Below, one piece after another: positions 45,066-55,640 of a stretch of 64,000 nt of DNA (the stretch's first letter is position 1; the number at the start of each line of letters is the position of its first letter). The stretch comes from Eonycteris spelaea. Its lineage: Eukaryota > Chordata > Mammalia > Chiroptera > Pteropodidae. The translations under genes and the position numbers were made by a program. A model generated the notes under the pieces. It had not been told where the DNA came from and searched no databases. It was given only the letters and a program-made list of their open reading frames with translations. The DNA lies in NCBI GenBank assembly GCA_003508835.1, contig PUFA01000288.1, forward strand, positions 744,001 to 808,000, written 5' to 3'.

Positions 45066-46301
45066 AACCAGAGTTAAGAGGAGACCAACCCTCTTCCCAG
45101 CTATTCTCCTGTCCAAACGACCAACCATCTCCCACATGCATTGGTATCCTAGAGTCTGCTCCCCTTATTCTCCATCCACCACTCAGCCTGGGTGTCTATG
45201 TCTGTCTCATTTGTTTTTGCCTTAGCTCTTATTTCTCCTGGTCTCACTGCTCTGCTGCAGACCTGAATTCCTGCCTTCTCTCATCTCCCCCACCCTTCCC
45301 CCAAACCCACCTAATCCACCTCTAGGAACCTCCCAGGAACACCATACCCTTAATACTCTGGCTCTCAGAAAAGTATTCCAGGTACTCAACTCTTTTTTTC
45401 CCCCCAGGGCTTCCACTAAGGACACCCAGAGTGAAGAGATCAGGTGCTCACATTTAAAGACCCAGAAGGACCAGCCAACAGGGTAGTGGCTCCACACAGC
45501 AAGAGCTTGTGGGTCCAACACAACAGCCACTGATGTGCTGCTGTAGGCAGAGGCCTCTCCCTACACTCCTTAGGCAAGGACTTGGCCTGTCTGGGACAGC
45601 CCTCCTGATTCTGGAGCTGTAGGCTCCAGATCTCACCGGGCCTTCCCTTGCCTTGCTTCTGCATACTGTTTGAAACTTTTAAAGCAATCAGTTCCCCCAG
45701 AGTACCAGGACAAGGATAAATAAGTAATTAGTACTATTTTTCTAGGAAAAAGGTAGGCTATACTGGGTTCCCAAAGAATGGAAATCAAAAGGTACTAGAG
45801 CAACTGCAGAGGTAGATACAGATAGAACTCTTTTTAGACACATTGTTGCTCCTATCAAACATTTGTTTCATACATGGAGTTAAAATTCTGATCAGGACCC
45901 AAGGCTTGAAATGTGTAGAAGCTAGTTTCAAGGGACAGACACTTAAGCTACAGAGCGGCCATAAATTCTGGAAGCATAGGTGACTGTAGATAATAAATAG
46001 TTTTTTGGCATTACATTACAGCATGCGATCTAGTTGGTGGCAGTATACAAGGGCTTTCAGATCTAGTGGGCATCTAACCTTCTCCAGCTAGCTAGTGCAT
46101 ACCAATCTGGGAAATTATCATCTACCAGCCCCTCACCACTCTGTCATAATGGATGGCACTCTACCCTGTTGGAAATATTTTGGTTGACCTCTTCCTAGTC
46201 TGCAGATTGAAAAAAAAAAAAAAAAAAGAATAGTAATTAGTCACTTAATATGCTCAAATACAGCAAATAGACAACTATGTTCTCAGAATCTGTGGTCACC
46301 A
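45066..46301. other. Unique sequence
   Basis: No gene is recognised. An 18-19-base A run at 46208-46226 is preceded by no SINE I can identify. Overlapping frames of 74-102 codons at 45023-45664 are chance. Confidence 0.45.
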
Positions 46302-46680
46302 TATGTCGTAGTCAGCTTGGGCTACCTGAACAAAATACTATAGACTGGGTGGGTTAAACAACACCCATTTATTTCTCATAGCTTGGGATGCTGGAAGTCT
46401 AAGATCAGAGTGCCCAGCATACTCAGATTCTGGTGAGAGCAACCCTTCTTGGCTTGCAGACAATTGCTTTCTCACTGTGTCTCCGCCTGGTGGAGAGAAA
46501 GCTCTCTGGTATCTCTTCTTATAAATGCACTGCTCCCATCAGAAGAATCCCACCCTCATGATCTCATCTAAATTGAATTACCTCCCAATGGCCCATCTCC
46601 AAATACCATCACGTTACAAGGTTCAGGCTTCAACATATGATTTTGCAGGGATACAATTCCTTCCATACTATTCCGTCCCT
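46302..46680 (-). mobile_element. MaLR (MLT1A-type) LTR, antisense
   Basis: The plus strand reads a reversed MaLR LTR: GTAGTCAGCTTGGGCTACCT, ATACTATAGACTGGGTGGGT, CACCCATTTATTTCTCATAG, TGGAAGTCTAAGATCAGAGT, TCTTCTTATAAATGCACTG, CACCCTCATGATCTCATCTA and CTTCAACATATGATTTTGCA. It is joined directly to MaLR internal sequence, so it is the 3' LTR of a partial provirus-like insertion. Confidence 0.75.
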
Positions 46681-47880
46681 GGCCTCACCGAATTTATGTC
46701 CTCACATGCAAAACACATACATTTCATCTTGACAGCACCAAAAGTCTTAACTCATTCGAGTATCAACTGTAAAGTATAAGTCCAAAGTCTCATCTAAATA
46801 TCATCTAAATCAAATACAGGTGAGGCTCAAGGTCACCTTAAGGCAAAATTCTTCTCTAGCTGTGAATCTCTGAAACCAGAAAATTGACATGCTGCCAAAA
46901 TACAATGGTGGGACAGGCTTAGAATAGCTATTCTTATTCCAAAGGGAAGAAATTGGAAAGAAAAAAAAAAAGGATTTGTTCCAAATAAGTCCGAAGCTTA
47001 ACAAGGCAAATCCCATCAGATTTTAAGACATAAGAATAATATTATCTGGTTAAATGCCCTTCCTCCAAGCCTACTGGAATGGCAACATCACCCCCACAGC
47101 TTAACAGGTCAGTCCCCCTTTGGCTCTGTGGAGCTCTGCCTACACTTTAGCTCTCTGTGAGGACAGTGGCCCCATCCTTTGAAACTGAGGTAGAGAGAGC
47201 CCCATTCCCCAGGACTTGTGCTTGTGATGGAGTGGAGGTCCTGGTGATCTCTGAATCACCTTCTCTTTTCTTGAAGGATAGCATACATTTGCAGTTGAAT
47301 AGCTCTAGGGTCCCCATCTTGTAGAATCTAAAAAGTCTGCCAGTTTTTCTTTATTCCCTCCAGCTTTCTCTGTCTCCTTTACTTCAAATTGGCCATGTCT
47401 TTGCTGGTATAATCCCATCTCTATTCTTGGCCTCTGCTGAGACAGCTGATTAAATTCATCAGTCATACTCATGATTTCTTTATCAAATGGTTGCTTAGCC
47501 ATACCTTAGTGTTCTCTTCATAACAAGCCCCCCAATATGGTAGGCTGAGAATTTTCCAAATCTCTAATTCTAGTTCCTTCTTGCTTAACAATTCTGTCTT
47601 CAAATTACCTCTCTCCTGTCACATTTCACCCGAAGTAGTCAGAAGGAATCAAGCTGCTCCTTCAACACTTTGCTCAGAAATCTCTTCAGTTAAATCAACT
47701 TTGCTTGTAAGTTCTACCATCCACAAAACATAGAACATAGTTCGGCCAAGTTATCTGCCAGTTTATAATAAGAATCACCTTGCCACCACTTCTCAATAGC
47801 ATGTTCCTCATGTTCATCTCAGGCTCCATCAGAATCACCTTAATGTCCGTATTTTTTTCCAACATTTTGTTCATGAGTAT
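46681..47880 (-). mobile_element. MaLR internal region, antisense, decayed
   Basis: The text beyond the LTR follows the internal region of MST/THE1/MLT-type MaLR elements in reverse: GCAAAACACATACATTTCAT, AGCTTAACAAGGCAAATCCC, GGCCAAGTTATCTGCCAGTT and AGAATCACCTTGCCACCACT. MaLR internal regions derive from ERVL-class retroviruses and carry at most gag relics. The only open stretch in the sense of the element (47305-47502, 65 codons) is too short to call. The 5' LTR is missing, cut off where L1 sequence begins. Confidence 0.6.
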
Positions 47881-47884
47881 TTAT

Positions 47885-49078
47885 ATATTCTCTAAAAAGA
47901 AGTCTAGACAATGATTTTTTGGATATGAACCCAAAAGCACAGGCAACAAAAGCAAAAATAGACAGACAGGTTTGCATCAAACTAAAAAGCTTCTGTGCAA
48001 CAAAGGAAACATTCAACAGCAGGAAGAGAAACCTATAGAATGGGAGAAAGTATTTTCAGATTATACACCTGATAAAGAGTTAATGTTCAAAATATATAAG
48101 AAACTCAAACTACTCAACAGCAAGAAAACAACCTAATTGAAAAATGAGCAAAGCACACCGAATAGACATTTCTTAAATAAAGACATACAAATAGGTATGG
48201 GAAAAGATTCTCAGTATCATTAATCATCAAGGAAATGCAAATAAAACCACAACGAGGTATAGCTTCATATTTACTGGAATGGCCATTATCAAAAGACAAG
48301 AAATAACAAGATTTGGCGACGATGTGAAGAAAAGGGAACTCTTGTGCACTGTTGATCAGAATGTAAATTGGTGCAGCCATTATGAAAAACGGTATGTAAG
48401 TTCCTTAAAAATTTTAAAATAAAACTACCATAAGATCCAGAAATCACACTTTTGGATATATTTACAAAGGAAATGAAATCAGTTTCTCAAAGGGATAGCT
48501 GCACTCCAGTGTTCACTGCAGTATTATTCACAATAGTTAAGATATGGAATCGACCTAAGTGTCCATCAACAAATGAATGGATAAAGAAAATGTACATATA
48601 GATCAATAGAATATTATTATTAGCCTTATAAATGAGGGAAATTCTGTCATTGTAACAATGTGGGCCTGGAGGACATTATGCTAAGCGAAATAAGCCAGGC
48701 ACAGAAACACAAATAATCTCACTTATATCCACAATGAACCTAAAACAATGAACCTATAAAAACAGAGGATGGCGGATACCAGGGAGTGGAGATAAGGGAA
48801 ATGGAGGGATGTTGGTCAAAGGGCACAAAGTTGCAGATACATGGGATGAATAAGTTTAGGGATTTAATAAACAGCATAATAACTAAGTTAATAATACTGT
48901 ATTGATACTGAAATACAATAAGAGAATAGATTTCAGCTGACCGCATCACACAGCAAAATTATGCCTATGTGAGAAGACATATTGATTAGCTTGACTATGG
49001 TAATCATTTCACTATATATATGTATATCAAATCATGTTGTACACCTAAAATATATACAATTTTTATTTTAAAATTTAA
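47885..49078 (+). mobile_element. L1M/L1MA 3' end (C-terminal ORF2 and 3' UTR), sense
   Basis: A 5'-truncated L1 in sense. Landmarks: AACCCAAAAGCACAGGCAAC, AACTAAAAAGCTTCTGTGCA, TAGACATTTCTTAAATAAAG, GGAAATGCAAATAAAACCAC, AAGTGTCCATCAACAAATGA, GGAGGACATTATGCTAAGCG, AAATAAGCCAGGCACAGAAA and TGTTGGTCAAAGGGCACAAA. The last ~400 codons of the ORF2 reading frame are recognisable but full of stops and frameshifts. It ends in an A/T-rich 3' UTR near 49078. Confidence 0.82.
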
Positions 49079-49436
49079 AAAGAAACCCTCCAAAAACATA
49101 TAAGATAACAACTGAATTTGAATTACAGTAAATAACAAATAAATTTCAGTTAAAGTATATCCCATGCAGTATTTGGATATATTTATACTAACAAATTACT
49201 TGCTGTTTATCTGAAATTCAAGTTTTCACATTTAAATTTTATCTATTGTATCTTGTGATTTTCCTGGCAGCCTGAGCCCTCTGAGCTCTGATGTTCAGTT
49301 TGGGCCTGCTTATGTGGGACTCCGAGCCATCGCATTCTATTATTCTATTAATGGCAACACTTCACTTGAAAAATAAATTTTTCTATTCTAGAATTTTCTT
49401 CTATTTCCTATATCCTGTGCCTCTCTTCCTCTTGAC
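49079..49436. other. Unique AT-rich spacer
   Basis: About 360 AT-rich bases between two L1-derived insertions. Nothing is recognised. Confidence 0.45.
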
Positions 49437-50033
49437 AAATGATGTTTTTTAAATTTATTTATTTTAATTAGTTTCAAGTGTACAATATATTGGTTAGACA
49501 TCTATATAGTTCATAAAGTGATCCCCTCAACTGCTCCCTCCGTCCTCTCACCCTCCACTTAGGCAACATATTAATGCTAACTGCATTCCCTCTGCCAGTT
49601 TCCCATCCCCGTGACCATCCACAGCTACTAATTTGTACTTCTTTAACCCTTCACCCCATTCTCCCAGCCCCAATCTCCCTCCCTTCTGTCCATCACCAAA
49701 TATATTTGTGAGTCTGTTTTTGATTAGTTTGTTCTTTTTATTCCTTAGATTCAGCATATAAGTGAAATATATAGTGTTTATCTTTCTCTGTCTGACTTAA
49801 ATACCTTCTAGGTCCATCAAAGCAATATCTTTTTCCATCCCCTTCCTTTTAGTCTGTGTGTTCTTTTAATCTGAAGTGAGTCTCTTGTAGGCAGCATGTA
49901 GGGGTCTTGTTTTCTTATCCATTCATCCACTCTATCTTTTAGTTGGAGCACTTAATTCTTTTCCATTTGAGGTACTTATAGAATGTAGTTGTTACCATTC
50001 TTTATTCCTGTTTTTGATACATGTTTTTTCTTC

Positions 50034-50219
50034 TTAAAGAAGTCCCTCCAACATTTCCTGTAATACTGGCTTGGTGGTGATAAATTCCTTTAGCTTATTT
50101 TTGTCTGGGAAGCTCTTTATCTGTCCTTCAACTCTAAATGATAGCTTTGCTGGATAAAGTATTTTTGATCCTGGGTCTTCATCATCGAATATTTTGTGCC
50201 AAGCCCTTCTGTCCTGCAT
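50034..50219 (-). pseudogene. LINE-1 ORF1p C-terminal domain remnant
   Basis: The 61-codon open stretch matches the C-terminal domain of L1 ORF1p: RRAWHKIFDD, then ILYPAKLSFRVEGQIKSFPD, KNKLKEFITTKPVLQEMLEG. The L1 family pattern here is RREWGPIFN...ISYPAKLSF..EGEIKYFTDKQ.LRDFVTTRPALKELLK, so the YPAKLSF core and the TT-P-L-E-L end are kept. The upstream RRM part is broken by frameshifts (about 50220-50720). It belongs to the antisense half-LINE. Confidence 0.8.
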
Positions 50220-50721
50220 AGCTTTTGAGAAATCAGCTGCCAGTCTTATGTGTTCCCTTGTAGGTAACTATCTGCTTTTCTCTTGCTGCTTTTAAGATTC
50301 TTCTTTGTATTTAACCTTTGGCATTTTAATTATGATGTGTCTGGTGTGGGCCTCTTTGGATCCCTGTTTTTGGGTTCTCTGAGCTTCCTGGTATGTCCAT
50401 TTCCTTCACCAGGTTAGGGAAGTTTTCCATCATTATTTCTTTAATAGCTGTTCAACATCTTGTATTTCTTCAAGTACGATCAGATAGATATTTTGACCTT
50501 TAATAGTGTCCCATATGCTCCTTAATTATTTTTATAGCTTGCATCTTTTTTCTTGCCATTCTGATGGAGTGTCTTTGGCTTCCTGTTCTCTAGATAAGTC
50601 ATTTAATCCTCTTCTTTATTCACTTTGTTTATTCCATTTAATATATTTCTCATCTGCGATAATGTGTTCTTCATTTCAAATTGGTTTCCTTTTATAATTT
50701 CCATTTCCATTTTTATGTTTT

Positions 50722-50904
50722 TTATCTCTTTGTTGAAGTTCCACTGAATTTATCTATTCTTCCCAAAAGTTCATTGAGCATCTTTATAACCAGTGTTTTG
50801 AACTCTACATCTGTCAGATTACTTGACTCCATTATTCCTGGATCTCTGTTCTGTTCTCTCATATGGTTTCTGCTTCTTTGTCTTCTCATTTTGTCTCTTT
50901 CCAT
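50722..50904 (-). pseudogene. LINE-1 ORF1p N-terminal remnant
   Basis: A 60-codon open stretch reading MERDKMRRQRSRNHMREQNR, then SSNLTDVEFKTLVIKMLNEL. The MRRQR start and the 'DVEFKTLVIRMLNEL' helix are diagnostic for the N-terminus of L1 ORF1p ahead of its coiled coil. Start candidates are Met at codon 1 or codon 6. Together with the C-terminal piece this implies an original ORF1 of about 290 codons, a normal size for placental L1. Confidence 0.8.
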
Positions 50905-52120
50905 GTCTGTTTCTATGTAATAAGCAAAGCTCCTAAGTCTCCTGGTCTTATTAGTGTGTCTTTGTGAACTAGGTGTCCAGTGGCACAGTCCTGAGAGGGG
51001 TTCAGCTGCAGGCCAAATTTAGCCCAAGTCTGTGCCCCTCCGGGGCCACCTGTTAAGATTCAGCAAAGCAATCCACAGATGCTTGTGCTTATAGGCCTCA
51101 AAAGGCCACTCCAGAAACCGAGGCCAGCTGTCTCCAGTGTGAGTCTAAGTGTTGCTCAGCAAGGGGCACCTTACTCACTGAGGATACACGTGGATGTAGC
51201 TTGGGTGGAGGCCGTGAGTTGGAGAGGCTTAGTTTCAAGGAATTCTCTGAGTGGAGCAACCTGCGTTATCCAGTTTGATGAGTTCACAGCTATAGCTATG
51301 CCGTGTCTGCACACTGGGATGGGGGAGACCTCAACAGGGATCAATGGATAGTGCCAGCACTTCTATACAGAGCAAGTCTCCCCTCAACCCTCACATCAAC
51401 AATGTTGCCCTGTAAGTCACTGGTGCCCCCTGCACACCCTGAATTGGCACTGGGGCTCAAAGCGAGCAGGCCCATCACCATGAAAATCCGACGGCAGACG
51501 TGGCCCCTTTAAGAGGTGTCTGCCACTTCCGCTGCCACAGCCTTCATCTCATTTGGCCACTCGTGACTGGACATCCTCGTGTCCTCATCCCATCCTACCT
51601 TCTGCTGTTGCAGGGTGATTTCTTGAATTTCTCCCTAGTTGTATGACATGTTCATCTAGATCCCAGGTGATCTTTCCTTGCTGTTTGCTTCTTGTTTTCA
51701 ACGAATTTTGATTTGGTTGCCAGAGGGATGAACAGAGCCTCTATCATCTACGCCATTTTTTTCCTCCAAAAAAATGATGCTTTGCTTTAAAATCACACTT
51801 AGTAAAGTGACAAGAAAGTTTTCCTCTGAATATTTTATATTCACCAAAGAAAACACAAAATAATTTAAACAAGGTTATAAAAAAGTGTTGACTCATTTCA
51901 AAAAGTATTCTACACAACAAAATAATAAAACCAATTCAAACGGAGGCAAAGGACTTGAGTAAACATTTCTGTGAAGAAGATATGCAAATGGCCAAAAAGC
52001 ACATGGACAAAATTCAACATCACTAGTAATTAGAGAAATGCAAATCAAAACCACAGTAAAAAGATACGACTTTACATACATTAGGTTGAATATTATCAAA
52101 AAGCAGAAGCTAATGGACGT

Positions 52121-52193
52121 GGTTCCATAGTATAGCAGTTAGCACATGTGCTTTACATGCAGATGGTCCTGGGTTTGCGCCCCAGTGGAGCCA
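52121..52193 (+). pseudogene. tRNA-Val(TAC)-derived SINE head
   Basis: 73 bases collinear with vertebrate tRNA-Val: GGTTCCATAGTATAGCAGTT, then GTGCTTTACATGCAGA with anticodon TAC at 52154-52156, and GGTCCTGGGTTTGCGCCCCA ending TGGAGCCA. The acceptor ends still pair (GGTTCC with GGAGCC, one G-U). The anticodon stem has a G-G mismatch, and the B-box reads GGTTTGCGCCC rather than GGTTCGANTCC. It is part of the SINE, so it is not a functional tRNA gene. Confidence 0.85.
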
Positions 52194-52195
52194 CA

Positions 52196-52304
52196 GTCCA
52201 TTTTCATGACCATGCCACCCTGAAGAAGCCCAGTGTCTGATCTTGGAAGCTAAGCAGGGTCAGGCCTGGTTAGTGCTTGGATGGGAAACCACCTAGGTGC
52301 TGTA
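52196..52304 (+). pseudogene. 5S rRNA-derived SINE body
   Basis: CATGCCACCCTGAAGAAGCC, CTGATCTTGGAAGCTAAGCA, GGGTCAGGCCTGGTTAGTGC, TTGGATGGGAAACCACCTAG and GGTGCTGTA follow 5S rRNA almost to its end. The internal control region is well kept, with only about four changes from AGCTAAGCAGG through GGGAGACCG, mostly CpG-type or A/G transitions. About nine bases near the 3' end (around GGGAATACC) are deleted, and the first ~10 bases are replaced or expanded (GTCCATTTTCATGA). Confidence 0.88.
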
Positions 52305-53028
52305 CGTATAAATAATAATAAAAATAAATTTAAAAAATAGAAGCTAATAAATGTTGGTGAGGATATGGAGAAATTGAAAACATTTGTGCATTGCTAGTGA
52401 GAATGTAAAATAACACAACTGCTACGAAACATAACATCATATTTCCTCAAAATTTAAACGTAGAATTTTCATTCGATCCAGCAATTCCACTTCTAAGTAT
52501 ATACTCAAAAGAATTGAAAGCAGGAACTTGAACAGATATTTGTATACCCATGTTCATAACAGCATATTCACAATAGCCAAAAAATAGCCATCAAATTTCC
52601 TTCAGATAAATGGATAAACAAAATGCGATATATGCATACAATGGAATATTATTCCTTCTTAAAAAAGAAAATTCTGACCCATGCTGCAACATGAATGAAC
52701 TTCGAGGAAATTATGCTAACTGAAATGCCAATCATAAAAGGCAAATATTGTATGATTCCACTTATATGGGATTCCTAGAGAATCAGATCCATAAAGATAG
52801 AAAATAGAATAGTGGTTGCCAGGGGATGTGGAGGGAGTGGTTATCATTTAATGGCGACAGAGTTCCAGTTTGAGAAGATGAAAAGAGTTCTGGAGATTGA
52901 TGGTGGCAATATTTGCAGAAAAATGTGATTGTACTTAATGTCACTGAGTTCTATAGTTAAAAATATTTAAAATGGTAAATTTTATGTAATCTATATTTTA
53001 TCACAATAAAAAATTAAGAAGAAGTATT

Positions 53029-54214
53029 TTACTTACCTCAATGCCTTTGAACTATATCAATGCAAATATTTTGCATTCTCTCCAAATCAGGCTGTATATT
53101 ACTTTTTCTGTTCAGTTAATCGTAAGTCTATACACAGGTCCTCATCTATGTACTCAATTTGCAAAATATGTGCATCTCCATATAGTAATGTGGTGTTTTA
53201 TACATGTTTAAGTCATTGATTAAAAGGAGAAAAAGGATGATTCCTCTTCAGGCTGCATTTGCAGAACACGCTGCCTGAAGTAGAATAATAGGCCCTGTCC
53301 TGGTCAGATACGACCAGGCTGCTCTGTCCCAGCATCGAATCCATCACAATGGGCAGTAAGGATCTGAAACCCATTTCTGATTGATCCTTGGGAAAGGTAA
53401 GCTAGGCTTGGTATGATTCATGTGAAATCACACCAAGGAATTCAGTGGTCTTAGAGCATATGAAGAGTTGATGTGAAGAAAAGAGATTAGATCCTTTGGA
53501 CATTTCTTTGAAGGACCAGTGGGTACCTATCAGTAAGGTGTATTGAAATAATAGGCTTCTTTGTGAGTAATGAGCCCCCTGCCTCTGGGACAGTCCAAAG
53601 GATGCCAAAATTCAAAAAGGGATGCTAAGGAAGGGTCTTGCTTTGGATGAGAGTTTGGGATAGACACCTTCTCAGTCTCTTTGGAAACATACATTCCAGG
53701 ACATGATTTATTGAACACTTCCTATGCTATCTGACATCACCTTGTGTGTTCATCTATTTTTCAGGCATCTAAAGTTAAGCACAGTGTCTCCTATTTCTTT
53801 GTCCTCTGCCTACAGCTCCTGGTACAGGAGTATTCAGTGCATGCAGGTCGGTGAACCCTACTACGCACCCTCCAGCAATCAAAAGTATTTTCTAGGCCCT
53901 GCCTGGTGCCTAGCACTGTGCCAGATGTTCTGGTACAAATGGGCACATTATATATGATCCCATTCCCAGTGGAATTGATGTGCAAAAGAGAAAATTCTTA
54001 GGAAAAAGTGTGGCACAAGGTTGGTGCTCAAGAACTGTGTGTTAGTTGGATTCATTGTGTAAACCCTTAGGCCCAAGCATCATAGGATTCTCAAGAAAGT
54101 CAAAGGGACCCAATGTGAGCTGCTTTAGTCAGGGTAGGTTTCAAGGGAAAAATGAGACCTGAGCTGGGCCTAGAAAAATAAGAAGGAAGGAACTGATTCA
54201 ATAATGGGCAACCC
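53029..54214. other. Unique sequence
   Basis: No gene is recognised. Weak L2-like phrases (TTTATTGAACACTTCCTATG near 53708; GGTGCCTAGCACTGTGCCAG near 53906) suggest very old L2 remnants. Confidence 0.4.
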
Positions 54215-54350
54215 CAGAAAAGAGATATTAATTTCTATTTTATAGTTAAGAAACTGAGACTTAATGAGGTATGTGATTTACCAATGGACACACAGCAAGC
54301 TTGCGAGCAAGCTCAGATTAGGTCCATGTTGAATCCCAAAGTTCCAGATG
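54215..54350 (-). mobile_element. MIR SINE, antisense
   Basis: ATTTTATAGTTAAGAAACTG, AGACTTAATGAGGTATGTGA, TTTACCAATGGACACACAGC and AAGCTCAGATTAGG form a reversed MIR core. Confidence 0.65.
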
Positions 54351-55009
54351 GCAGCCACTGCACAGCTGGCCTTTCCCCAGCTGGGGCAGGCAAGAGCAGT
54401 CAGAGCTGAGTGAAGTTACGCTGGGAGAAGATGAGGTGACACGGTCCAGGAGAGAAGGCAATCTTCAGCTGGGGGCCTTGAGATCCAGGCAGAGGGGTGG
54501 TACAGTCAGCAGTAGTAGCCACCATCAGGTAGGTCCCTAAGAAGGGGCTCAGTCAGACAACAGTCTGACCCCACAAAGAGCATCCTTCTTACTAGACTGG
54601 CCTCCCATGGCATCCTCGTGCAGAGCCTGTCCCCCACATCAGAGCCAGGACATCCCAGAATGGACAGTGCAGACAGGTTGTTTGTCTCCCTCGAAATAGA
54701 AACAGGAGAACCACTTGTCAGCTCTCACGCAGGGGCAATGCGTCCAGGAGAAAGTCCCACAGATTTTGGCAACAGTAGCGTTTCCTCAGTCTAACAATTT
54801 CAAGAAGCATGAAGGGCTTTATCCATCAGGCCCCAAAACTAATCTTCCTTCTCCCCAATCTCATCCATCACTATTCCCCACAATCCATCGAACACTGGTC
54901 CCTACTTCCCTCCAATGTGCTCCTGTCAGACAAAGCTGTGATCGCTGGTCAGGCTGGAAGGGAGAGACAGAAGTAGCCAGATCTTTCTGAAGTCTCAGAG
55001 ATTAGGAGC
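54351..55009. other. Unique sequence
   Basis: Nothing is recognised in these 660 bases. Confidence 0.45.
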
Positions 55010-55200
55010 CCTGCAGGCCCTGGAGCCAGTTTGCTTACCTGATCTTTAATTTAGGCTCCACCGCTTACCAGCTGTCTGGTTTTGGTTCAGTTCCCACCAC
55101 CAATCTGAGTTTCAAGGTTCTTGCCTTAAGAGGTGAGTGGTGGTACTATGTGGGAAACCGGGGGAAGAAATGAGGCATATATGGGAAGTACCTAGCCAAG
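55010..55200 (+). mobile_element. MIR SINE, diverged
   Basis: AGGCTCCACCGCTTACCAGC, TGTCTGGTTTTGGTTCAGTT and CACCACCAATCTGAGTTTCA follow the sense MIR order loosely. Confidence 0.42.
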
Positions 55201-55509
55201 GGTCCAACCTACAGTGAACTGAATGGAAACAGCCCTCACTTACAGAGCACTGGAAGTATCCCTGGCCTTGTGACAAGCTCTCCAAAGTCCATATTCCCAA
55301 CTTCCTTTCCTGCGGATGCATCTCCTTATAGGAGTTCAGGGTCTCCTCATCCATTACTCTGGAGGCTTCAAACTCACCTGCTCTGCTTTTGCCCCTGAGA
55401 AGCTTCCTCCTGGGTGGCCCAGCCTGGCCTGCCTCCCATGCACTGCAATCCCCTGTGTGCATGCTGCTGCCCAGCACTGCACAGCACTGTGTCTCTAAGC
55501 ACCTTGCTC
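55201..55509. other. Unique sequence
   Basis: Nothing is recognised. A 121-codon minus frame (55112-55477) overlaps two plus frames and is chance. Confidence 0.45.
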
Positions 55510-55640
55510 ATTCTTTAACTCAGTTAGTTCTCACAGAGGGCCTCTTAGAGATGAGGACCCTATCATCACAGGCCTTAAGTGATGTATCCTAGAGTACACA
55601 TGTAAGTGATAGTGTGGATTCAAACCCACATGATGAACTC
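55510..55640 (-). mobile_element. MIR SINE, antisense, diverged
   Basis: TTTAACTCAGTTAGTTCTCA, TTAGAGATGAGGACCCTATC, CCTTAAGTGATGTATCCTAG and GATAGTGTGGATTCAAACCC resemble a reversed MIR. Confidence 0.5.

Larger units (their letters stand above)
49437..51779 (-). mobile_element. HAL1-like L1 derivative: 5' UTR + ORF1 + start of ORF2 + 3' UTR, with TSD
   Basis: A 2.3-kb insertion on the minus strand, bounded by AAATGATG at 49437-49444 and 51772-51779. On the right is an L1-type 5' end (minus strand AAATGGCGTAGATGATAGAG), then a GC-richer 5' UTR (about 50910-51765), ORF1 (about 50904-50034), and then about 170 bases matching the start of the ORF2 endonuclease frame (minus strand AATTAAGTGCTCCAACTAAA, CATGCTGCCTACAAGAGACT). 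At about 49815-49830 the text jumps to the very end of ORF2 and the 3' UTR (plus strand TCTTTCTCTGTCTGACTTAA, ATTCAGCATATAAGTGAAAT, TTTCAAGTGTACAATATATT). About 3.5 kb of ORF2 is missing, yet both termini and the target duplication are present, so the deletion most likely existed before insertion. This is the half-L1 (HAL1) layout. Confidence 0.75.
52115..52338 (+). mobile_element. Composite tRNA-Val/5S rRNA SINE (MEG-TR-like) with TSD
   Basis: A 224-base insertion flanked by perfect duplications AGAAGCTAAT (52105-52114 and 52339-52348). Its head (52121-52193) is a tRNA-Val(TAC)-like sequence, its body (52196-52304) is 5S rRNA, and its end is an AT-rich tail (TATAAATAATAATAAAAATA). Both modules lie in the same sense orientation within one pair of duplications, so they moved as one unit. 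The tRNA part brings an A/B-box (type 2) promoter and the 5S part a TFIIIA-type (type 1) internal control region. Hybrid tRNA/5S SINEs are reported from fruit bats as MEG-TR; that assignment is from memory. It inserted into an L1M that was already old. Confidence 0.9.
51880..53028 (+). mobile_element. L1M 3' end (C-terminal ORF2 and 3' UTR), sense, split by a SINE
   Basis: A second 5'-truncated sense L1. Landmarks: GCAAAGGACTTGAGTAAACA, GCAAATGGCCAAAAAGCACA, GAAATGCAAATCAAAACCAC, then (after the SINE) GTTGGTGAGGATATGGAGAA, GATCCAGCAATTCCACTTCT, ATGGATAAACAAAATGCGAT and GGTTGCCAGGGGATGTGGAG. It ends in ATTTTATCACAATAAAAAAT. No long frame is left. The tRNA/5S SINE sits at 52115-52338. Confidence 0.8.

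Noticed and set aside
46681..47880. Possible retroviral gene in the MaLR internal region
   Set aside because: Only a 65-codon stretch is open in the sense of the element. MaLR internal regions normally hold only gag relics.
52121..52193. Functional tRNA-Val(TAC) gene
   Set aside because: The B-box is mutated, the anticodon stem has a mismatch, it is fused to 5S rRNA within one target duplication, and no T-run terminator follows it.
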